The translations under genes and the position numbers were made by a program. Below, one piece after another: positions 38,201 to 50,689 of a stretch of DNA of 56,639 nucleotides (its first letter is position 1; each line of letters opens with the position of its first letter). The stretch is from Intoshia linei (taxonomy: Eukaryota > Orthonectida > Rhopaluridae): assembly GCA_001642005.1 (NCBI GenBank), contig LWCA01000087.1, positions 1 through 56,639 on the forward strand, in the 5' to 3' direction. Under the pieces are notes generated by a model that was given only the letters and a program-made list of their open reading frames with translations, was not told the origin of the DNA and made no database searches.

Positions 38201-39884
38201 TTAAATAAAACTCTAAGTCTCCAACCAACAGTACGCTCTGTCTTCTAAACAGGGGACTTAATTTTTTTTTATCGCTTCGCTCGAAATTGTAAAGGCCCCG
38301 GCCCTTTGCTTAGCCCAGGGCCCCGAAGTGGCTTAAGATAGCTCTAAACCCAACTACGAAAACGCTTTGAATTTTGTAAATAAATATTCAATTCAATTGA
38401 ATATTATTTGTTGTGCGCACTAGAGCACCGGTAAATCGGTTGAGAAACCGATATAAATAGTATATATTATCTAATATTTCATTACTTTAGATCATTTCAA
38501 TCCTTACTATTTTCAACTATTTTTAATTTCACCCATGATGACAGATATAACCATAAATGTACTACTATTTTATTTGAAATTATTGTATCAAAATATGATC
38601 CAAGATTTAAAAAGGCTTTAAACGAAAATAGAAAATTACCTTACAAGATTGAATTTAACCCTGACTCTCAGGTATAAATAATGTCTATAATTTTAATAAA
38701 AACATTTATGTAGATTGTAGATGATTTGCTTTGTGCCAAAATTATAACCAACATGAGATTTATTTATGAAAAAATGAAATATTATCAAGAGGTGATTAAT
38801 GTGAAAAGAATACATATATGATTATCATTGATTACCCTTGATTGGTAGACTTCAATGAATCCTGGATTAAAACATGTGTGATTTATTTTAATTTTGTTTA
38901 AAAAAAAAAAACAATTTTTTAAATTCCACGAAATCGAACTATACCAATCGAGTAATAGTAATAAAAATGTACACTTATGTACACTTAATTAGACTATTAA
39001 ATAATTATAGGTGCAACTCACAAATTTAAGATTAAAAACCATGAATATAAAACTTGAAAATGCAGTCAAGTTAAAATTAAACCAAAGTGTTTCATATGAT
39101 AATTTAACTTTATTCAATGATCTGGAATATACATATAAAATTAATGCTTTAAATGTATTTGATAATGAATCACTTACTATTTCTGCGATGGTAATTGTAA
39201 ATGTTATTAAAAATTAGTGAAAATGACATTTAGAACAGTTTAATAAATAATATGAGTTCAAAGTCCAATATCAAAGAAACTCAAGCTACATACATTGACA
39301 CTAAATGTATGATAAGAAGTACATCTCTACCAGTATTTACGAATCAAAGGTTAAACCAAAGCAATGTCTACAATGTATATTATAATTAATTTAGTTTCAA
39401 CAACTTTGAAATGAAAATGAATAGAAATGAAAAGCCTACGAATCAAACATGTTTAGAATCTTATATTGCAGATATTATGTACATTAACGTGCATGAAAAA
39501 GTTACATATAAGGGGTATATTAGTATTATGATGAACGATAGAAGCAAATGGATTACCAAATATGTGGTAACTTTAACTTTCTTTAATTTTAAATGACACA
39601 AAACTAATTTAGAAAATAGATAATCACTACATGCTATTTTTTGATTCATTTGACAAGAAGAATGTAGATTTAATTATAAATTTGAGTGTGTCTACAGTCG
39701 ATTATACTCCACTCAAGGTTTTGTAATTTTAAACAAAATTAAATAACCAAAATAGATAAACATGAAATTCAAAATCAAAACTAGCGGCATGTGCATACAT
39801 TTCAGAGCCAAAAATGAAGAAAACTTAAACTACTGGTTACAAGCCTTGCATCCTCTATTTTCGGGACAATTTCGGTATTTTTAA
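26299..39884 (+). CDS. kinesin-3 (UNC-104/KIF1-like) without FHA region
   Basis: Plus-end microtubule motor for vesicle transport, about 25 exons. Motor domain: [12 protein letters not shown] (26299), P-loop GQTASGKT (exon 27132-27302), FCKELIHTL (27686-27745), [14 protein letters not shown] (28340-28518), switch I NEASSRSH (29861-29969), switch II DLAGSE (30568-30708), [11 protein letters not shown] (31812-31887) and RYTNTAKNI at the neck (from 32130). A short coiled coil (32130-32545) passes straight into [13 protein letters not shown] (32593 on), the KIF1/13 stalk block. After it come the [17 protein letters not shown] block (33061-33520), the KIF13-like [15 protein letters not shown] segment (34120-34378) and [12 protein letters not shown] (34978). 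The C terminus is a PH domain: [28 protein letters not shown], then [11 protein letters not shown]. The FHA domain and second coiled coil expected between neck coil and KWK are absent. Long introns carry hAT-like elements. Confidence 0.92.
26545..26689. repeat. inverted repeat (hairpin) in kinesin intron 1
   Basis: Arms of 38 bp, 26545-26582 and 26652-26689, are nearly perfect reverse complements (shared GGTCCAAATACTGATAAAG) around a loop of about 70 bp. Weaker pairing continues outward. Probably a foldback/MITE-type element; no clear target duplication. Confidence 0.7.
30783..31044. mobile_element. short hAT-like element (kinesin intron)
   Basis: 262 bp; left end TAGGGGTGTACAACC and right end GGTTGTGCACCCTTA are inverted. 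Flanks CTCTAGAA and CTCTAGAG (7/8 match) fit an 8-bp target duplication. Non-coding. Confidence 0.65.
31060..31790. repeat. two direct, diverged hAT-type end fragments
   Basis: Near 31065 (CATGGTTTTTCAACCGGGGG, then ATCGCGGTCG and GGACAC) and near 31724 (CAGGGATTTTAAAGTG, then CGACCGCGGGTCG and GTGTCC) lie two similar ends in the same orientation. Neither has a matching opposite end nearby, so these look like truncated copies within the kinesin intron. The overlapping ORFs at 31422-31716 are chance frames. Confidence 0.4.
34550..34681. repeat. inverted repeat with 'GGTTGGTAAAA' units
   Basis: Exact 19-bp inverted repeat: AAATCCAACCATTTTTACT at 34550-34568 and its complement at 34663-34681. 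Between them the minus strand reads repeated GGTTGGTAAAA..TTTTTCTC units. Similar units occur at 40850-40940 (minus) and 52100-52160, 52408-52455 (plus). In a kinesin intron. Confidence 0.6.
36070..36404. mobile_element. possible hAT-like element (kinesin intron)
   Basis: Left end resembles hAT ends (GTGTTGCTCAACC) and the right end reads GGGTGAACAGT. The octamer ATCAATTA occurs immediately on both sides, consistent with an 8-bp duplication, but the terminal inverted match is weak. Confidence 0.35.
36679..37407. mobile_element. hAT-like element (kinesin 3.4-kb intron)
   Basis: 729 bp starting CAGTGTTTCTCAACC and ending GGTTGAGAACTACTG, with GCGGAACCC-type subterminal sequence inverted at both ends. 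Flanks GTATAGGT and GTCTAGGT match at 7 of 8 bases. No transposase. Confidence 0.8.
37737..38346. mobile_element. hAT-like element with GGGCCC-rich ends (kinesin intron)
   Basis: 610 bp. Left end CAGAGCCGTTTTAAGGCATA with GCCCAGGGCCCC just inside; right end GGCCCC..GTGGCTTAAGATAGCTCTA in inverted form. Flanks GACCCAAC and AACCCAAC match at 7 of 8 bases. It is GC-richer than its surroundings and shares no close sequence with the other elements here. Confidence 0.75.
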
Positions 39885-39958
39885 TGGAAATGACATTTTT
39901 ATAAATAAAATGTAATACATTTAATTTAGAAAATATTCCATTAAACAAGTGTAAAAAT

Positions 39959-41510
39959 TTAAATTCCAGATTTCAAGAATGTAATTAATTCTAAATAAAA
40001 AAATTAAAATTTTCAAAATATTAAAAAATCTTGTTAAAATTTACCTTCGGTTTCAATAATGCCATCGTCGCTAATTTTAATGTATTTTAAAAATCTATCA
40101 AATTCTTCATCCGAAAATTTTTCTCCAAGGGATAAAAACATGTGTTTAAATTCAACTGAATTTATACCATTTGAATCATCCCGTTCAAATAGTTTTACAG
40201 CGTCACGAATGTCATCTTCGGTGTAAGATTTATTTATATTTTGTGCAAATTGACATGCTTTGTGTACATCGGATAGTGAACACTCTTTTTCTAAGTTAGA
40301 TTTAATTTAAAAAACATCAATTATAATATTTTTTCTAAGCCAATGCAGTCGCATTCACCTATCATCTTCACTGCTATAATTGGGTCTACATTACCAATTT
40401 TGAAAAAGTAAAAAAATTATAATTATTTAATTTAATAATAAATAATGACAGAGGCTTCTATTTTAGATATATTAAAAGTTACAAGTAGAAAGTAGAGATT
40501 TAAATAATTTTATCAAATTATTAATATGTAATCGTGGATTCTCAACCTTTTTAATGTATCTAAAGCAGGGATTTTCAAAGATGGCGATTTATTTTAACAA
40601 TAAAGTTATTTTTAAATTCAAATTAAATTTTCTTCTACAATACACCAGTGGTTCCCGATTGGGGCCCTGAACTTTCGGTCTGTGAGATTCAAACAAAATA
40701 TAAAAAAAAATTTATCAACTTTGTCAACAGTTGTCAGATTTTTGGAATTTATCCCAAAACTTATACGACCCCCACATTATTATTTAAAAAGTCACACTTT
40801 TATGACATCATTAATAAAATGTAATAATATTTAATAAAAAAAACCATTTTAAACCCTCAGGGAAAAATCGAATTTTACCGATACCTTTTTGAAAAATCCG
40901 GTTTTACAAACCCTTATGATAAACTAAGTCCAAAATAAATCGACCCCAAAACTTTTAATTTTTTAATCTACTTTTGTTGATTATAATAATGTATAACATA
41001 TTACAGAACCAATTTAATAGAATTTTTGGACTTTTACTGTTTAAAATAATAAAAATTTTGTATTGACTTGGCAGAAATGACTTTACGTATCGAGCTTTCA
41101 AATTTATAAATCAGTTTTTTAACTATACTCTGTGATTAATTCTATCAACTCAATTTATGCATAATTATATTATTGATTTTAAATAAACTAGTTAATTATT
41201 CAATAAATCAATCTACATTTGATAAAAAATCAAGATTAAATTAATAAAATAATGAGCAATACATAAATTAAATAAATGTAAATTACTTGAGCCTAAATTA
41301 TTCTTTATATTTTGTATATCCTTTTCGGTTAAAAAGTATCCCACAGATCTTAACAATACCCCCAATTGTTGCATCGGTATTTTGTCATTATGTGGTGAAT
41401 CATGTATTAATAAAAATTTTTCATAATCTATATATTACAATAGATCAAAATAAAAAAAAATCACCTTTTACGACATTTTCTGGCAAGTCGCAATTCATAT
41501 TAATTTCCAT
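39959..41510 (-). CDS. essential myosin light chain-like EF-hand protein
   Basis: Minus-strand start at 41510 (MEINMNCDLPENVVK). Exon 2 holds the first EF-hand: YEKFLLIHDSPHNDKIPMQQ, then LGVLLRSVGYFLTEKDIQNI. Further exons near 40390-40420 (NVDPIIAVKMI) and 40050-40310 carry DDIRDAVKLFERDDSNGINS and FKHMFLSLGEKFSDEEFDRF. The last exon gives EELITFLKSGI and stops at 39959-39961. The 'LGEKFSDEEFDRFL' block and EELI..L C terminus are those of essential light chains, which clasp the IQ motif of myosin heavy chain. The EF loops are degenerate (Q at position 12 of loop 1, Lys at position 1 of loop 4), as expected for an ELC that does not bind calcium. The middle intron is about 0.9 kb and holds hAT-type fragments. 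Convergent with the kinesin gene, 74 bases between stop codons. Confidence 0.82.
40533..40945. repeat. cluster of truncated hAT-type ends and GGTTGGTAAAA-type repeat
   Basis: Within the long ELC intron, left-end-like sequences occur at about 40533 (GATTCTCAACC), 40565 (CAGGGATTTTCAAA) and 40645 (CAGTGGTTCCC), none with a matching right end. The segment 40850-40940 belongs to the repeat seen at 34550-34681. Confidence 0.4.
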
Positions 41511-41911
41511 TTTGTAATATAATCTATAGATACGATATTAACGAAAAATTGAATAATCAGAGCGAGTAGATAAATTATTGATTTTGTTGTCAAGAATTAT
41601 AAATAACCTAGAAAAATGTGTCCAGTAGAAACTTGATTCAATTAAAAATACATTAATTTGTTCTAATTCAATAAATTTTCTTATACAAATACAAAGTTTT
41701 TACTGCATAAACTTAAAAATACCAAACTGACGTATGTCACATGAAATGAACGATATACATTTATATTTTAAATTAATATTTTATTATTCAAAAAGTGCAG
41801 ACTGATTAAAATGGTGAATTTATAGTTCAACGTGGAAAAGACGAAATGAGCGTACTGGCAAAATTAATTTTTTTTATTTAAATTAATATAGCACATAAAC
41901 ATATTTAAATT

Positions 41912-42568
<657 letters not shown>

Positions 42569-44430
42569 TTTAAGAATATTAATTTAGAAATCAAAATAAG
42601 CTGTTGATTATTCACAAGGAAAAAATTGAATTATGAATTGAAATTTCAAACACACTTGGTTGCTTGCTTGTAACTACGTAAAACATAATGAATTCAATAT
42701 TAATTACAATGCTAAACACAATTTCTTAAACAAACTTGAAGTGAATTGTTAAATATTGGAACAAATAATTAATGAAAACCATATTAAATTGCACTTGAAA
42801 AATTTTAGGTCAACTTAATTAATAAAGTACATTAATAAATCAATCCATGAAATAAAAAATGAGATCATCCTCAAATGTTTAATTCACTTCGAAAGTTAAA
42901 ATGGTAAATTTAACTCTTAATTCTATCAATCTAACAAATATAAATCAATGTAACACATTTTAAAAATAATTGTTAAAAATTAAGAGAACTCAATTCAAAA
43001 ACATGATTTACAGTTAATAATATATAATAATTCTCCAGAGAATGTAAAAAAATTAGCATTTGAAGTTAAATACACTGAAAGTTTATGTATTATAACAAAT
43101 ATTGCACAATGTTTATATATCCATGCATTAGCTATAGCAATTTTTTATTAATTATAATTAAAAGTTGCAAAAATAAAAATATTAAGTTTCAATAATGGTA
43201 TATTACTATATTTTTTATATATCCAATAATATATAGATAAACGCCATTGATAACGATGAAGAAAGAATTGCCAGTATTTAAAATAATTTATACACCAGAT
43301 CCAACATTGAAATTTTAAACTATCAGTCATATAAGTTCAAACTATTCACATCATCATTTAATGACATTTAACATTGTAAAACCTATCCAAATTTATGGAG
43401 ATTATTTTTACAGAAACAAATTAAAAATCATAATAATTAGCACAATTTGACAAGTAGAAATGAATCAATAATCAAATTTTTAATCTAGTCAAAATAAATC
43501 ACATTAAACTTTTTTAGTGAAAAGTTGCGCATTATTGAAATATTGACCCAAATTATCAATTCAAGCGATAAACAAATTAAAAACTTTTAGTTGCAATATA
43601 TAATTCAATTAGAAATATAAATTGGTGATTTTTAAATTATACTGCAAATCATTTAAAACAGGGGTCCAACCATTTTTTATTATTTACATTTTTATTAGAG
43701 CCCATCAATACATAGCATCCAAAGTGTATTATCGATATTCTATTTATAAAGTTACATTGTTTAGTTTTTACTCTAAATTCACTAAGACTTAGTTGAAGTA
43801 CAAGTTACCCTTAAATCAAAAAATTAAGTTTAGAAGAAAATCCTGGTTTAGGATGGACTTGTGAGCCACAAATTTTTTTATATATGGAATAATTTAAGTT
43901 TAAATGCATTATCTAAACAAAATACACAATGTCAACGAAAAAAATTAAGGGTCATTTGAAGATAAATCAATACCATCAGAATCCTTTCCAACTTATCAAA
44001 TGTGAATATGAATGACCCAAATAAAATTATTGAAAAATTTTCATGCTATGCAATTATCATCTTTTCAAGGGTTTTGGTGTATAAATCTTGGATGCAATTT
44101 TAAATTCTTTTTAGTTCAGTCAGAATTTACCTATTCACATAATAAACTCACCAATTTATTTAAATTTAAATAAAAATTGTAAAATTAAATTTTATATAAA
44201 ATACCTTTTTAATAAAACACTTATCAAAATAAACAAAACTTTCTGAGCGATAATTTGAGAATCAAATCAAATTCTAAAATTAAATTACAATGATCTTAAG
44301 ATTCTTAACATGTTTTTAAATAACTCAAAAATAGTGGGGTATTTACAACATATTTTTAGTAAAAATAGACTATTCAGTAATACTATCTCATTTATTGTAC
44401 AATGAAAATTAATTCTCATTTTACATTATA
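42569..44430. other. intergenic region between calmodulin and the calmodulin-like gene
   Basis: About 1.9 kb of AT-rich sequence containing the divergent promoters and, presumably, the missing 5' exon(s) of the calmodulin-like gene. One hAT-type left end (CAGGGGTCCAACC, 43659) lacks a partner. The ORF at 43148-43330 (minus) has no sign of being real. Confidence 0.45.
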
Positions 44431-44435
44431 ATTCT

Positions 44436-44938
44436 AGTCCTCACCGAAGCGTTTAATCTTTTTGATAAAGATAAAAAAGGGTATATACATTGTGAACAAT
44501 TGGGGAAATTGCTCAGATGTGTAGGACAAAATTTAAATGATATCGAATTTGCATATTATAAAGAAAACTTTTGTTTAACAGGTTTTTCTTATCAATAAAA
44601 TCAAATTAATTAAAAGTAGACACTGACAATTTACAATTAACCGCTTTTTTGGAAATAATGACATTAAGAAGAAAAACATCCACCAATGACGAATCACTTA
44701 CTGAAGCATTCAGAATTTTTGATGTTAAAAGAACGGGATACATTGCAAATAAAGATCTGAGAGACGTTTTAACTACCATGGGAGAGATTTTATCTGAAGA
44801 AGAGATTTCTGAATTAATCCAGGAAGCTGATACAGATTCTGATGGTTTTATTGACTATGAAGGTTTTTTATTGTACATAATATTATTTATTTATAATTTA
44901 AATTTTAGATTTCATATCAAAATTAATGAAAATTTAAT
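44436..44938 (+). CDS. calmodulin-like protein, 5' exon not found
   Basis: Three exons can be joined: from 44436 (LTEAFNLFDKDKKGYIHCEQ), from about 44617 (DTDNLQLTAFLEIMT, then LTEAFRIFDVKRTGYIANKD) and from 44910 (DFISKLMKI, stop 44936-44938). The frame across SEEEISELIQEADTDSDGFI shows the calmodulin C-lobe. Loop 4 (DTDSDGFIDYED) is the only near-canonical calcium site; loops 1 and 3 lack the position-12 Glu and several acidic ligands. Three intron positions (before LTEAF, before VDTD, after IDYE) coincide in place and phase with those of the calmodulin gene on the other strand, indicating an old duplication. The N-terminal exon upstream of 44436 is unidentified. Confidence 0.85.
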
Positions 44939-45239
44939 TGTTTTTTTATATTAAATTTATTATTGTCCCATGAAAAAAAAATGAACGTTATATTGACTTT
45001 CGTTGCAATTATTTCAGTATTAGCTATTTAAAGCAATAATGTTTAACTTAAGCAGCTGTTTACATTTATGTATAAACAAATAGGCCTTCAACGTGGTAAT
45101 ACTTGAATAAAAATAAAGTAATAAAATAAATAATTTTAGCTGTTAGATTATTTCATAGTTTGTTTACAAGTAACATAATCAAAGAGATTTATAATATATA
45201 ATCTGGCACAAGGAGGTATTAAAAAATACTATTCCAAAT

Positions 45240-48200
45240 ATGGGCACAAATTTGCCTCGAGACAATATTGAAAGACTCGAAGGACAACTTTTTAGTGACT
45301 TTAAGCTCATTAGAAGACTTGGATCTGGTTCTTTTGGTGTTATTTATGAAGCTAGAATTCCACGGCATAATAACACTGGAAATATAAATACACGATCTGC
45401 TACGGTATTCAACGATGAATTGAATGCATTTTAAACACATTTATCTTAGACTTGTGCCATTAAAATTGAAAATGCAGATACTATAAATCCTCAACTTTTT
45501 CACGAATCAAAATTATATGAACTATTACAAGGAGAAAAAGGAATACCTCGATTAATACGGTAAATAATTAATAAAAAGGCATAAATCTTAACTGAGAGGT
45601 GTGAAGAACATTTAATGTTCATGAATGAGGTACCTTTTCAATTTTAGTACTTTTATCAAAAAATATCCTGCAAATTTTCCCAAAATGAACATTTTTGTAG
45701 TTATTGTTCATTTTTTACTATATATTTTATCAGAGCAATAAAAAATATATATTATTATCTATCATCCCTGCTAAAAATTCATATTTTATATCCGTTGCTT
45801 CATGTTTCAGACAATCAGGAATATTGATACATTTTTTGTACCATTTTAATTTTAAATTTAGAGATTTTGTTTCAGGACTAGAAAAATGACTTGTTCACAA
45901 ATTATTTTTCATCAAGTTTATAATAATAGAAAATTTATGTAGGTGCTTTATTTAGAATATATTTGACAAAATATGTTAATTAAGAGTATCTACAACCACG
46001 GAAATCGTGGTTAAAGGGATAAAAATTAATTAGTTCAATAATATATATTCACCGTAAAACAAATATCAATTGAATTATTTTGTTTATCAAAATTAAATTA
46101 TATCGCTTCATTTCTTAAAATGTATTTTACTTTACACCAGTGCAGTTACAGGTTCAAAGGATTTTTCGTTATGAGTTATAACGATAGTATAATAAAATTA
46201 AAATACATATTGAAATGGATCCCACAATCAAATTAAAAATTAAAAATGGTTTCAAAATGTTATATATTATATGAATAATTAAGTATTTTCGCAAGTGGAT
46301 GTGTGTCCATTTTTGTGATGATATACAAAAAAATTAATTTTTATTTGATAGAACTGCCATGCGATGGGGTAGATACAACTTTTTAGCAATGGAACACTTG
46401 GGTCCAAGCTTAGAAGACTTATTCTGTTATTGCTCTCGCATGTTTACTCACAGGACAGTTGTTTCTCTAGCTGTTCAGGTAAATAACTATTATGGAGTGA
46501 ATTAAAAATATATTTACAAAATAAAAAAATCTTCGTTAGCTTAATTGGGCCTTGATTAACATTACCATTAAAGGGCACACTAACTATTTGAAACATAGTC
46601 TAATTCAGCGGTTTCCAAATGCGGTACTGGGACCCTAGGAGGTCCCAGAAATTATTTTGGGGTACCAGCTCGTCTGATGCTATGACTCATAAATTATAGA
46701 TATTTTTTAAATTCCAAAAATAATTGAAAATTAAAATTAATTTATAATAATCTATATAGTTATTTATGTACAATTGTATGTTATTGTATTTAGGTCTATT
46801 GATTTTATGTTTGCATAGTAAATATATGTATGTCCCTATTCCGTCAGTTCAATCTTTACCGATTTTTTAGATATCCATTTTTGGTCAAGTAAAGTTTTAA
46901 CAATTTTATATTTAATTTGTTTAATTGATATGTTGTCATAGGTACACTAAATTTAAATTATTGTGGTGTACGAAATAATTTTTTTTCAGTTTCGGGTACC
47001 AACTGTGAAGTATGTTGGGAAGCGCTAGTCTAATTAATGAATAAAATTTTTTATTATTATAAAATGGTTCGGTCCACTTATAAAAAAATTCTAGGTCCTT
47101 ACATTACCCTTTAATATTAAATGTATATTTTTAAAGTTGAGATTATTACCCAATTTGAATTAAATATGAAAAATAAATATATAACCACTCAAATTAGTGA
47201 ATATTGAAATAATGTACATTCTATTTTTCTAATCAATATTTAATTAATTTTTTTAGCTCATTGATAGAATGAACTATATTCACACTAAACAAATACTTCA
47301 TCGTGACATTAAACCAAACAATTTTTTAATGGGATTGAATTATGATACTTCTGATGTCTATATTGTGGATTTTGGACTAGCTAAGCGGTACATCGATCAA
47401 CGTCGCAATGTACATATACCATTCAGAAATGGAAAAAAGTTGACTGGAACTGCACGATATGTTTCTGTAAATGCACATAAGGGCCTTGAACAAAGTAGAC
47501 GAGATGATCTCATATCAATAGGTCAACTATATTATAATTATTCTATTATTATGTCACAACATTGAATACTATCATCAATATCTCAAATAAAAAATTGAGT
47601 AAAGTTAAAAATATAAATTGTTAATATTTTTTCATATTCTAGTTATTTTGATTGTATTTTTGTGGATTTGATATATAAGAATTAATCTAAACGGAAAATT
47701 GAGACACATTTCTCATTATCAGAATGATTTAGATTTTATTTTTGAAGCATATTCTTAACGGATATCATTGATATAATTAAAATATGTACATAATTAAATG
47801 TGGCAAGCACAAAGGCTTACAAACATGTCGCAAACAAATATAAAACAACAAGTTCGTTTTTCTTAATTAACTTATGAAACATTAAACATTATTTAACAGT
47901 GGAGAAAAACACATGTACGTTTCGTTCCAAATACTGTATGTTAATTTTGTTAACTGGGTTGTATGATTTAGAACAGGGTTTCTTAACCTATTTTAAATTC
48001 AGCAACCCGTTAGTCAGATCAATTATTTCCAGCCCCTGTAACAAAATAAAAAATATGCCTTAAAAATCAATGTATATAAGGTCATATAATGTCAATATAT
48101 ATAAATATATAGAATAGAATATAGAACAAAGGTGTCAGACTCAATTTGCTTGGCGGTCAAAATATTAAAAAAAAACTATTAGCGAGCCTATTCAAAATCA

Positions 48201-49693
48201 CAAAAAAAATCTTTACTCAAACCTACGAATTCGATTAGATTTTATTGCAAATTTAATTTTAAGAAATTGATTCCTTCCAATTCAAAAACCACCATTATCC
48301 TTTTTTTAAAAATCAAACAAGTCCTAGAATTATAAAAAATACACAATATAATAAATATTAAAATCATCGACATTATGATAAATTTCAATTTCAAAAATCT
48401 TACATCTTCACGGCCAAAACACCAAATTACACTTTTTAAAAAAATTAAAAAAGTCCTAGAATTTTATACATCATAAATTATGAGATGGTGTTTAAAATCA
48501 TAAACATTATCATTAATTGCAAACTCAAAAAAGTGCATTTTCAAGATCAAAACCGCAGATTACCTTTTTTAAAAAAAAATAAAAATTGATCCTATTTGTA
48601 TAAATACATAAATTTTATTATTTTACACAATTTTTTAGTCAAAATATACAAAATAAAAATATTTTTTACTAGCATCCCTGTTAAAAAACATTGATCTAGA
48701 ACTAAAAATTACATTTTAATCTCCGAAAAAAAATATTTTCGGAACATGTCAACTGGCCAGTTCCAAATAAAACCTTGAATATACTTGAAACTCAGACCAC
48801 AAGGCGGACGTGGTGGTTTATAAAAAGACTGGGGAACAATGCCGTAAAAGCTTTTAATTTAAAAGCTAATCTCTCCTTTTAAATTTACATTACTCAATAA
48901 AAATACAATTAAAAATATGCATTTAATTCCAATATTTAAAAATTACCGTGAAATTCTTTAAGATGTATGAATTTTTAAATTACAAAAAACCGATAAGATA
49001 AATCAAAAAATAGATAAGATATCGCCTGTTAATACATTAATAAATTGCGCCAATGATGTGAAAAGTCATAACTATAGTAAATTATAAATTACCTATTGGA
49101 AACGTGGCGCAATTATTTATATTATCTAATAAATTATAATATTTAGGTTATGTTTTGATATATTTTGGATATGGAAGTCTTCCATGGCAAGGATTAAAGG
49201 TTAAATCAGAAAAAATATAAAAATTATTATAATGCAATAATTTAGGCCGAAACAAGAAAACAAAAATATGAATTAATAGCTGAAAAGAAAAGTGAAACTA
49301 GTCTAGCTACATTATGCAGGGTATTAGTGACCTAATTATCATAAAATATACATTAAATGACAATTAACCGTAAAAAGTATTCACGATTTTATTGTTGCAA
49401 TTTAAAGCTTAATGTGAATGGAATGAATTAAAATTCTAAATTATATAAAAATTGCTTTATTAAATACTTAGGGATTTCCGGAAGAATATCATGAATATTT
49501 GGAATATTCGTACAACCTTAACTTTAGTCAAACTCCTTCATATGAGGTTTTACGTAATATTTTCAACGAACCCTTAAACCAATACAAAAACCAAGGCGAA
49601 TTTGAATATGATTGGACCTTCATCAAGCGAATAAAAATGTATTTATATTATCCTTGTTTAATTAAATTAAAACTTAGGCGTAATAGACGATAA
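45240..49693 (+). CDS. casein kinase 1 (CK1 alpha-like) Ser/Thr kinase
   Basis: Seven exons: 45240-45404, 45450-45559, 46352-46478, 47257-47521, 49147-49199, 49246-49320 and 49472-49693. The Gly loop is [12 protein letters not shown], catalytic Lys in CAIKIEN, then LGPSLEDLF, catalytic loop [21 protein letters not shown] and the CK1 signature [20 protein letters not shown]. The C lobe reads [11 protein letters not shown] and [12 protein letters not shown]. The tail ends KLKLRRNRR, short and basic. CK1 kinases phosphorylate acidic or primed substrates in Wnt, clock and trafficking pathways. Oddities: the loop has Asn where CK1 normally has Asp (KPNN for KPDN), LIS-IGYVL for MESLGYVL, and a short insertion in the N lobe ([14 protein letters not shown]). 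Catalytic residues are all present, so it is probably active. A hAT-like element sits in intron 3. Confidence 0.92.
46606..47027. mobile_element. hAT-like element with exact 8-bp TSD (CK1 intron)
   Basis: 422 bp starting CAGCGGTTTCCAAAT and ending TTGGGAAGCGCTA. Exact 8-bp target duplication GTCTAATT at 46598-46605 and 47028-47035. GGTACC/GGGACC-type subterminal sequence occurs at both ends. Non-coding. Confidence 0.85.
47977..48160. repeat. unpaired hAT-type ends in CK1 intron 4
   Basis: Left-end-like sequences CAGGGTTTCTTAACC (about 47977) and CAAAGGTGTCAGACTC (about 48127) lie together without recognisable right ends or duplications. Probably truncated or overlapping insertions. Confidence 0.35.
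48280..48620. repeat. second locus of the semi-tandem repeat
   Basis: Units like those at 6530-7375: 'ATCATCGACATTATGATAAA', 'TCTTCACGGCCAAAACACCA', 'AAAAAAGTCCTAGAATTTTA', then another partial unit from about 48500. In CK1 intron 4. Confidence 0.5.
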
Positions 49694-49927
49694 CCACCTC
49701 AAATCGACGTAATGAAATTTATATTTACGAAAGTTTGTTACATAAAAAATTTAAATTAAAAAATTTACATTTGTTTATAGTAGGTTAGCGGTAGACAGTT
49801 ATTTGGTTCAATAATTTGATTGATTTATATATTGAGTAATAGAATTACTGAAATAAATCTCGTCTACTTTAGTATACTCAAAATAGATTACCTAATTTAA
49901 TTTGAATTTAAAATTAAAAGAAATAAC

Positions 49928-50612
49928 ATGTTGATTATGTTCATGTTAACTGTGATATTAGGCTTTTCAAGAATAAGATTCACGCGTATTCTACTTTATA
50001 TAATAAGTTTTAAATAACATAGGTGCATGTTTTAGTATTATAAGAGAAATTCAAATGTCAAATAATGCAATATGTCCTAATGACACCATACAATGCCAGC
50101 ACGGTATTAAAAATTATTTTATTATTTTAAACAAAATATTGTGAACGTGGTTTAGGCGGAGTGTGCTGGATGAAATTAAACACCAACGAAAAATATTGCA
50201 TGTAAATTTAATTATTTTTTTATTCATCAATCTAGTTGTCAGTTGCATTATTTTGGGAAAAAATGCCACATATACCGTGTAGATTTATCCTTGATGAAAT
50301 CTGGTAAGATTTAACAATAACTGATTCATTCCTTTGAAATTAAGAATCAAAACAAGTCGATAATTCTAACGCAAAAATAATTATTGTAGTATATGTACTA
50401 TTCGCCTTGTCTATAATGCTCACCATTACCTTTTTAATCCTCTATTTAAACAAGTAATGCATACTTTATAAGCTTTAGAAGTTATAAATTGCAACAATTA
50501 TTTTAGAAAGCGAAGTTACAATAAATTAAAAAAAGTCAGATTAGAAACATCACAACTTTTTCAAGTTTCAGGAAATACGCCAGATCCAGGAGATGTAAAT
50601 TTATTAACTTGA
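49928..50612 (+). CDS. EGF-domain single-pass membrane protein (possible EGF-family ligand)
   Basis: Exons from 50055 on encode one EGF module with six cysteines spaced C-x6-C-x5-C-x10-C-x-C-x8-C: CPNDTIQCQHGGVC, then YCMCQLHYFGKKC (near 50070-50268). A hydrophobic segment follows directly (VYVLFALSIMLTITFLILYL) and then a basic-start cytoplasmic tail (NKKRSYNKLKK) that ends about 50612. One EGF module next to a membrane anchor is the layout of ErbB/EGFR ligands such as spitz, TGF-alpha and neuregulin, and the Tyr-Phe-Gly-Lys-Lys-Cys end mimics their Y-x-G-x-R-C signature. A signal-peptide-like start (MLIMFMLTVILGFS, 49928) lies upstream, but its splice to the exon at about 50034 is unproven. 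Introns are 35-100 nt. Function as a ligand is inference. Confidence 0.65.
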
Positions 50613-50689
50613 TATTTTTATGTTATAAACATTTTAGAAAAATAATACACCAATGTCAAATACATATAAAATTTAATAAAAATTATATA

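Noticed and set aside
42901-42910. ATG|GTAAATT as start-only exon of the calmodulin-like gene
   Set aside because: Phase 0 after ATG does not fit the phase needed at 44436, and the EF-hand N-terminal helix would still be missing.
45704-45889. 61-aa ORF in CK1 intron 2
   Set aside because: Low-complexity hydrophobic translation of AT-rich intron sequence.
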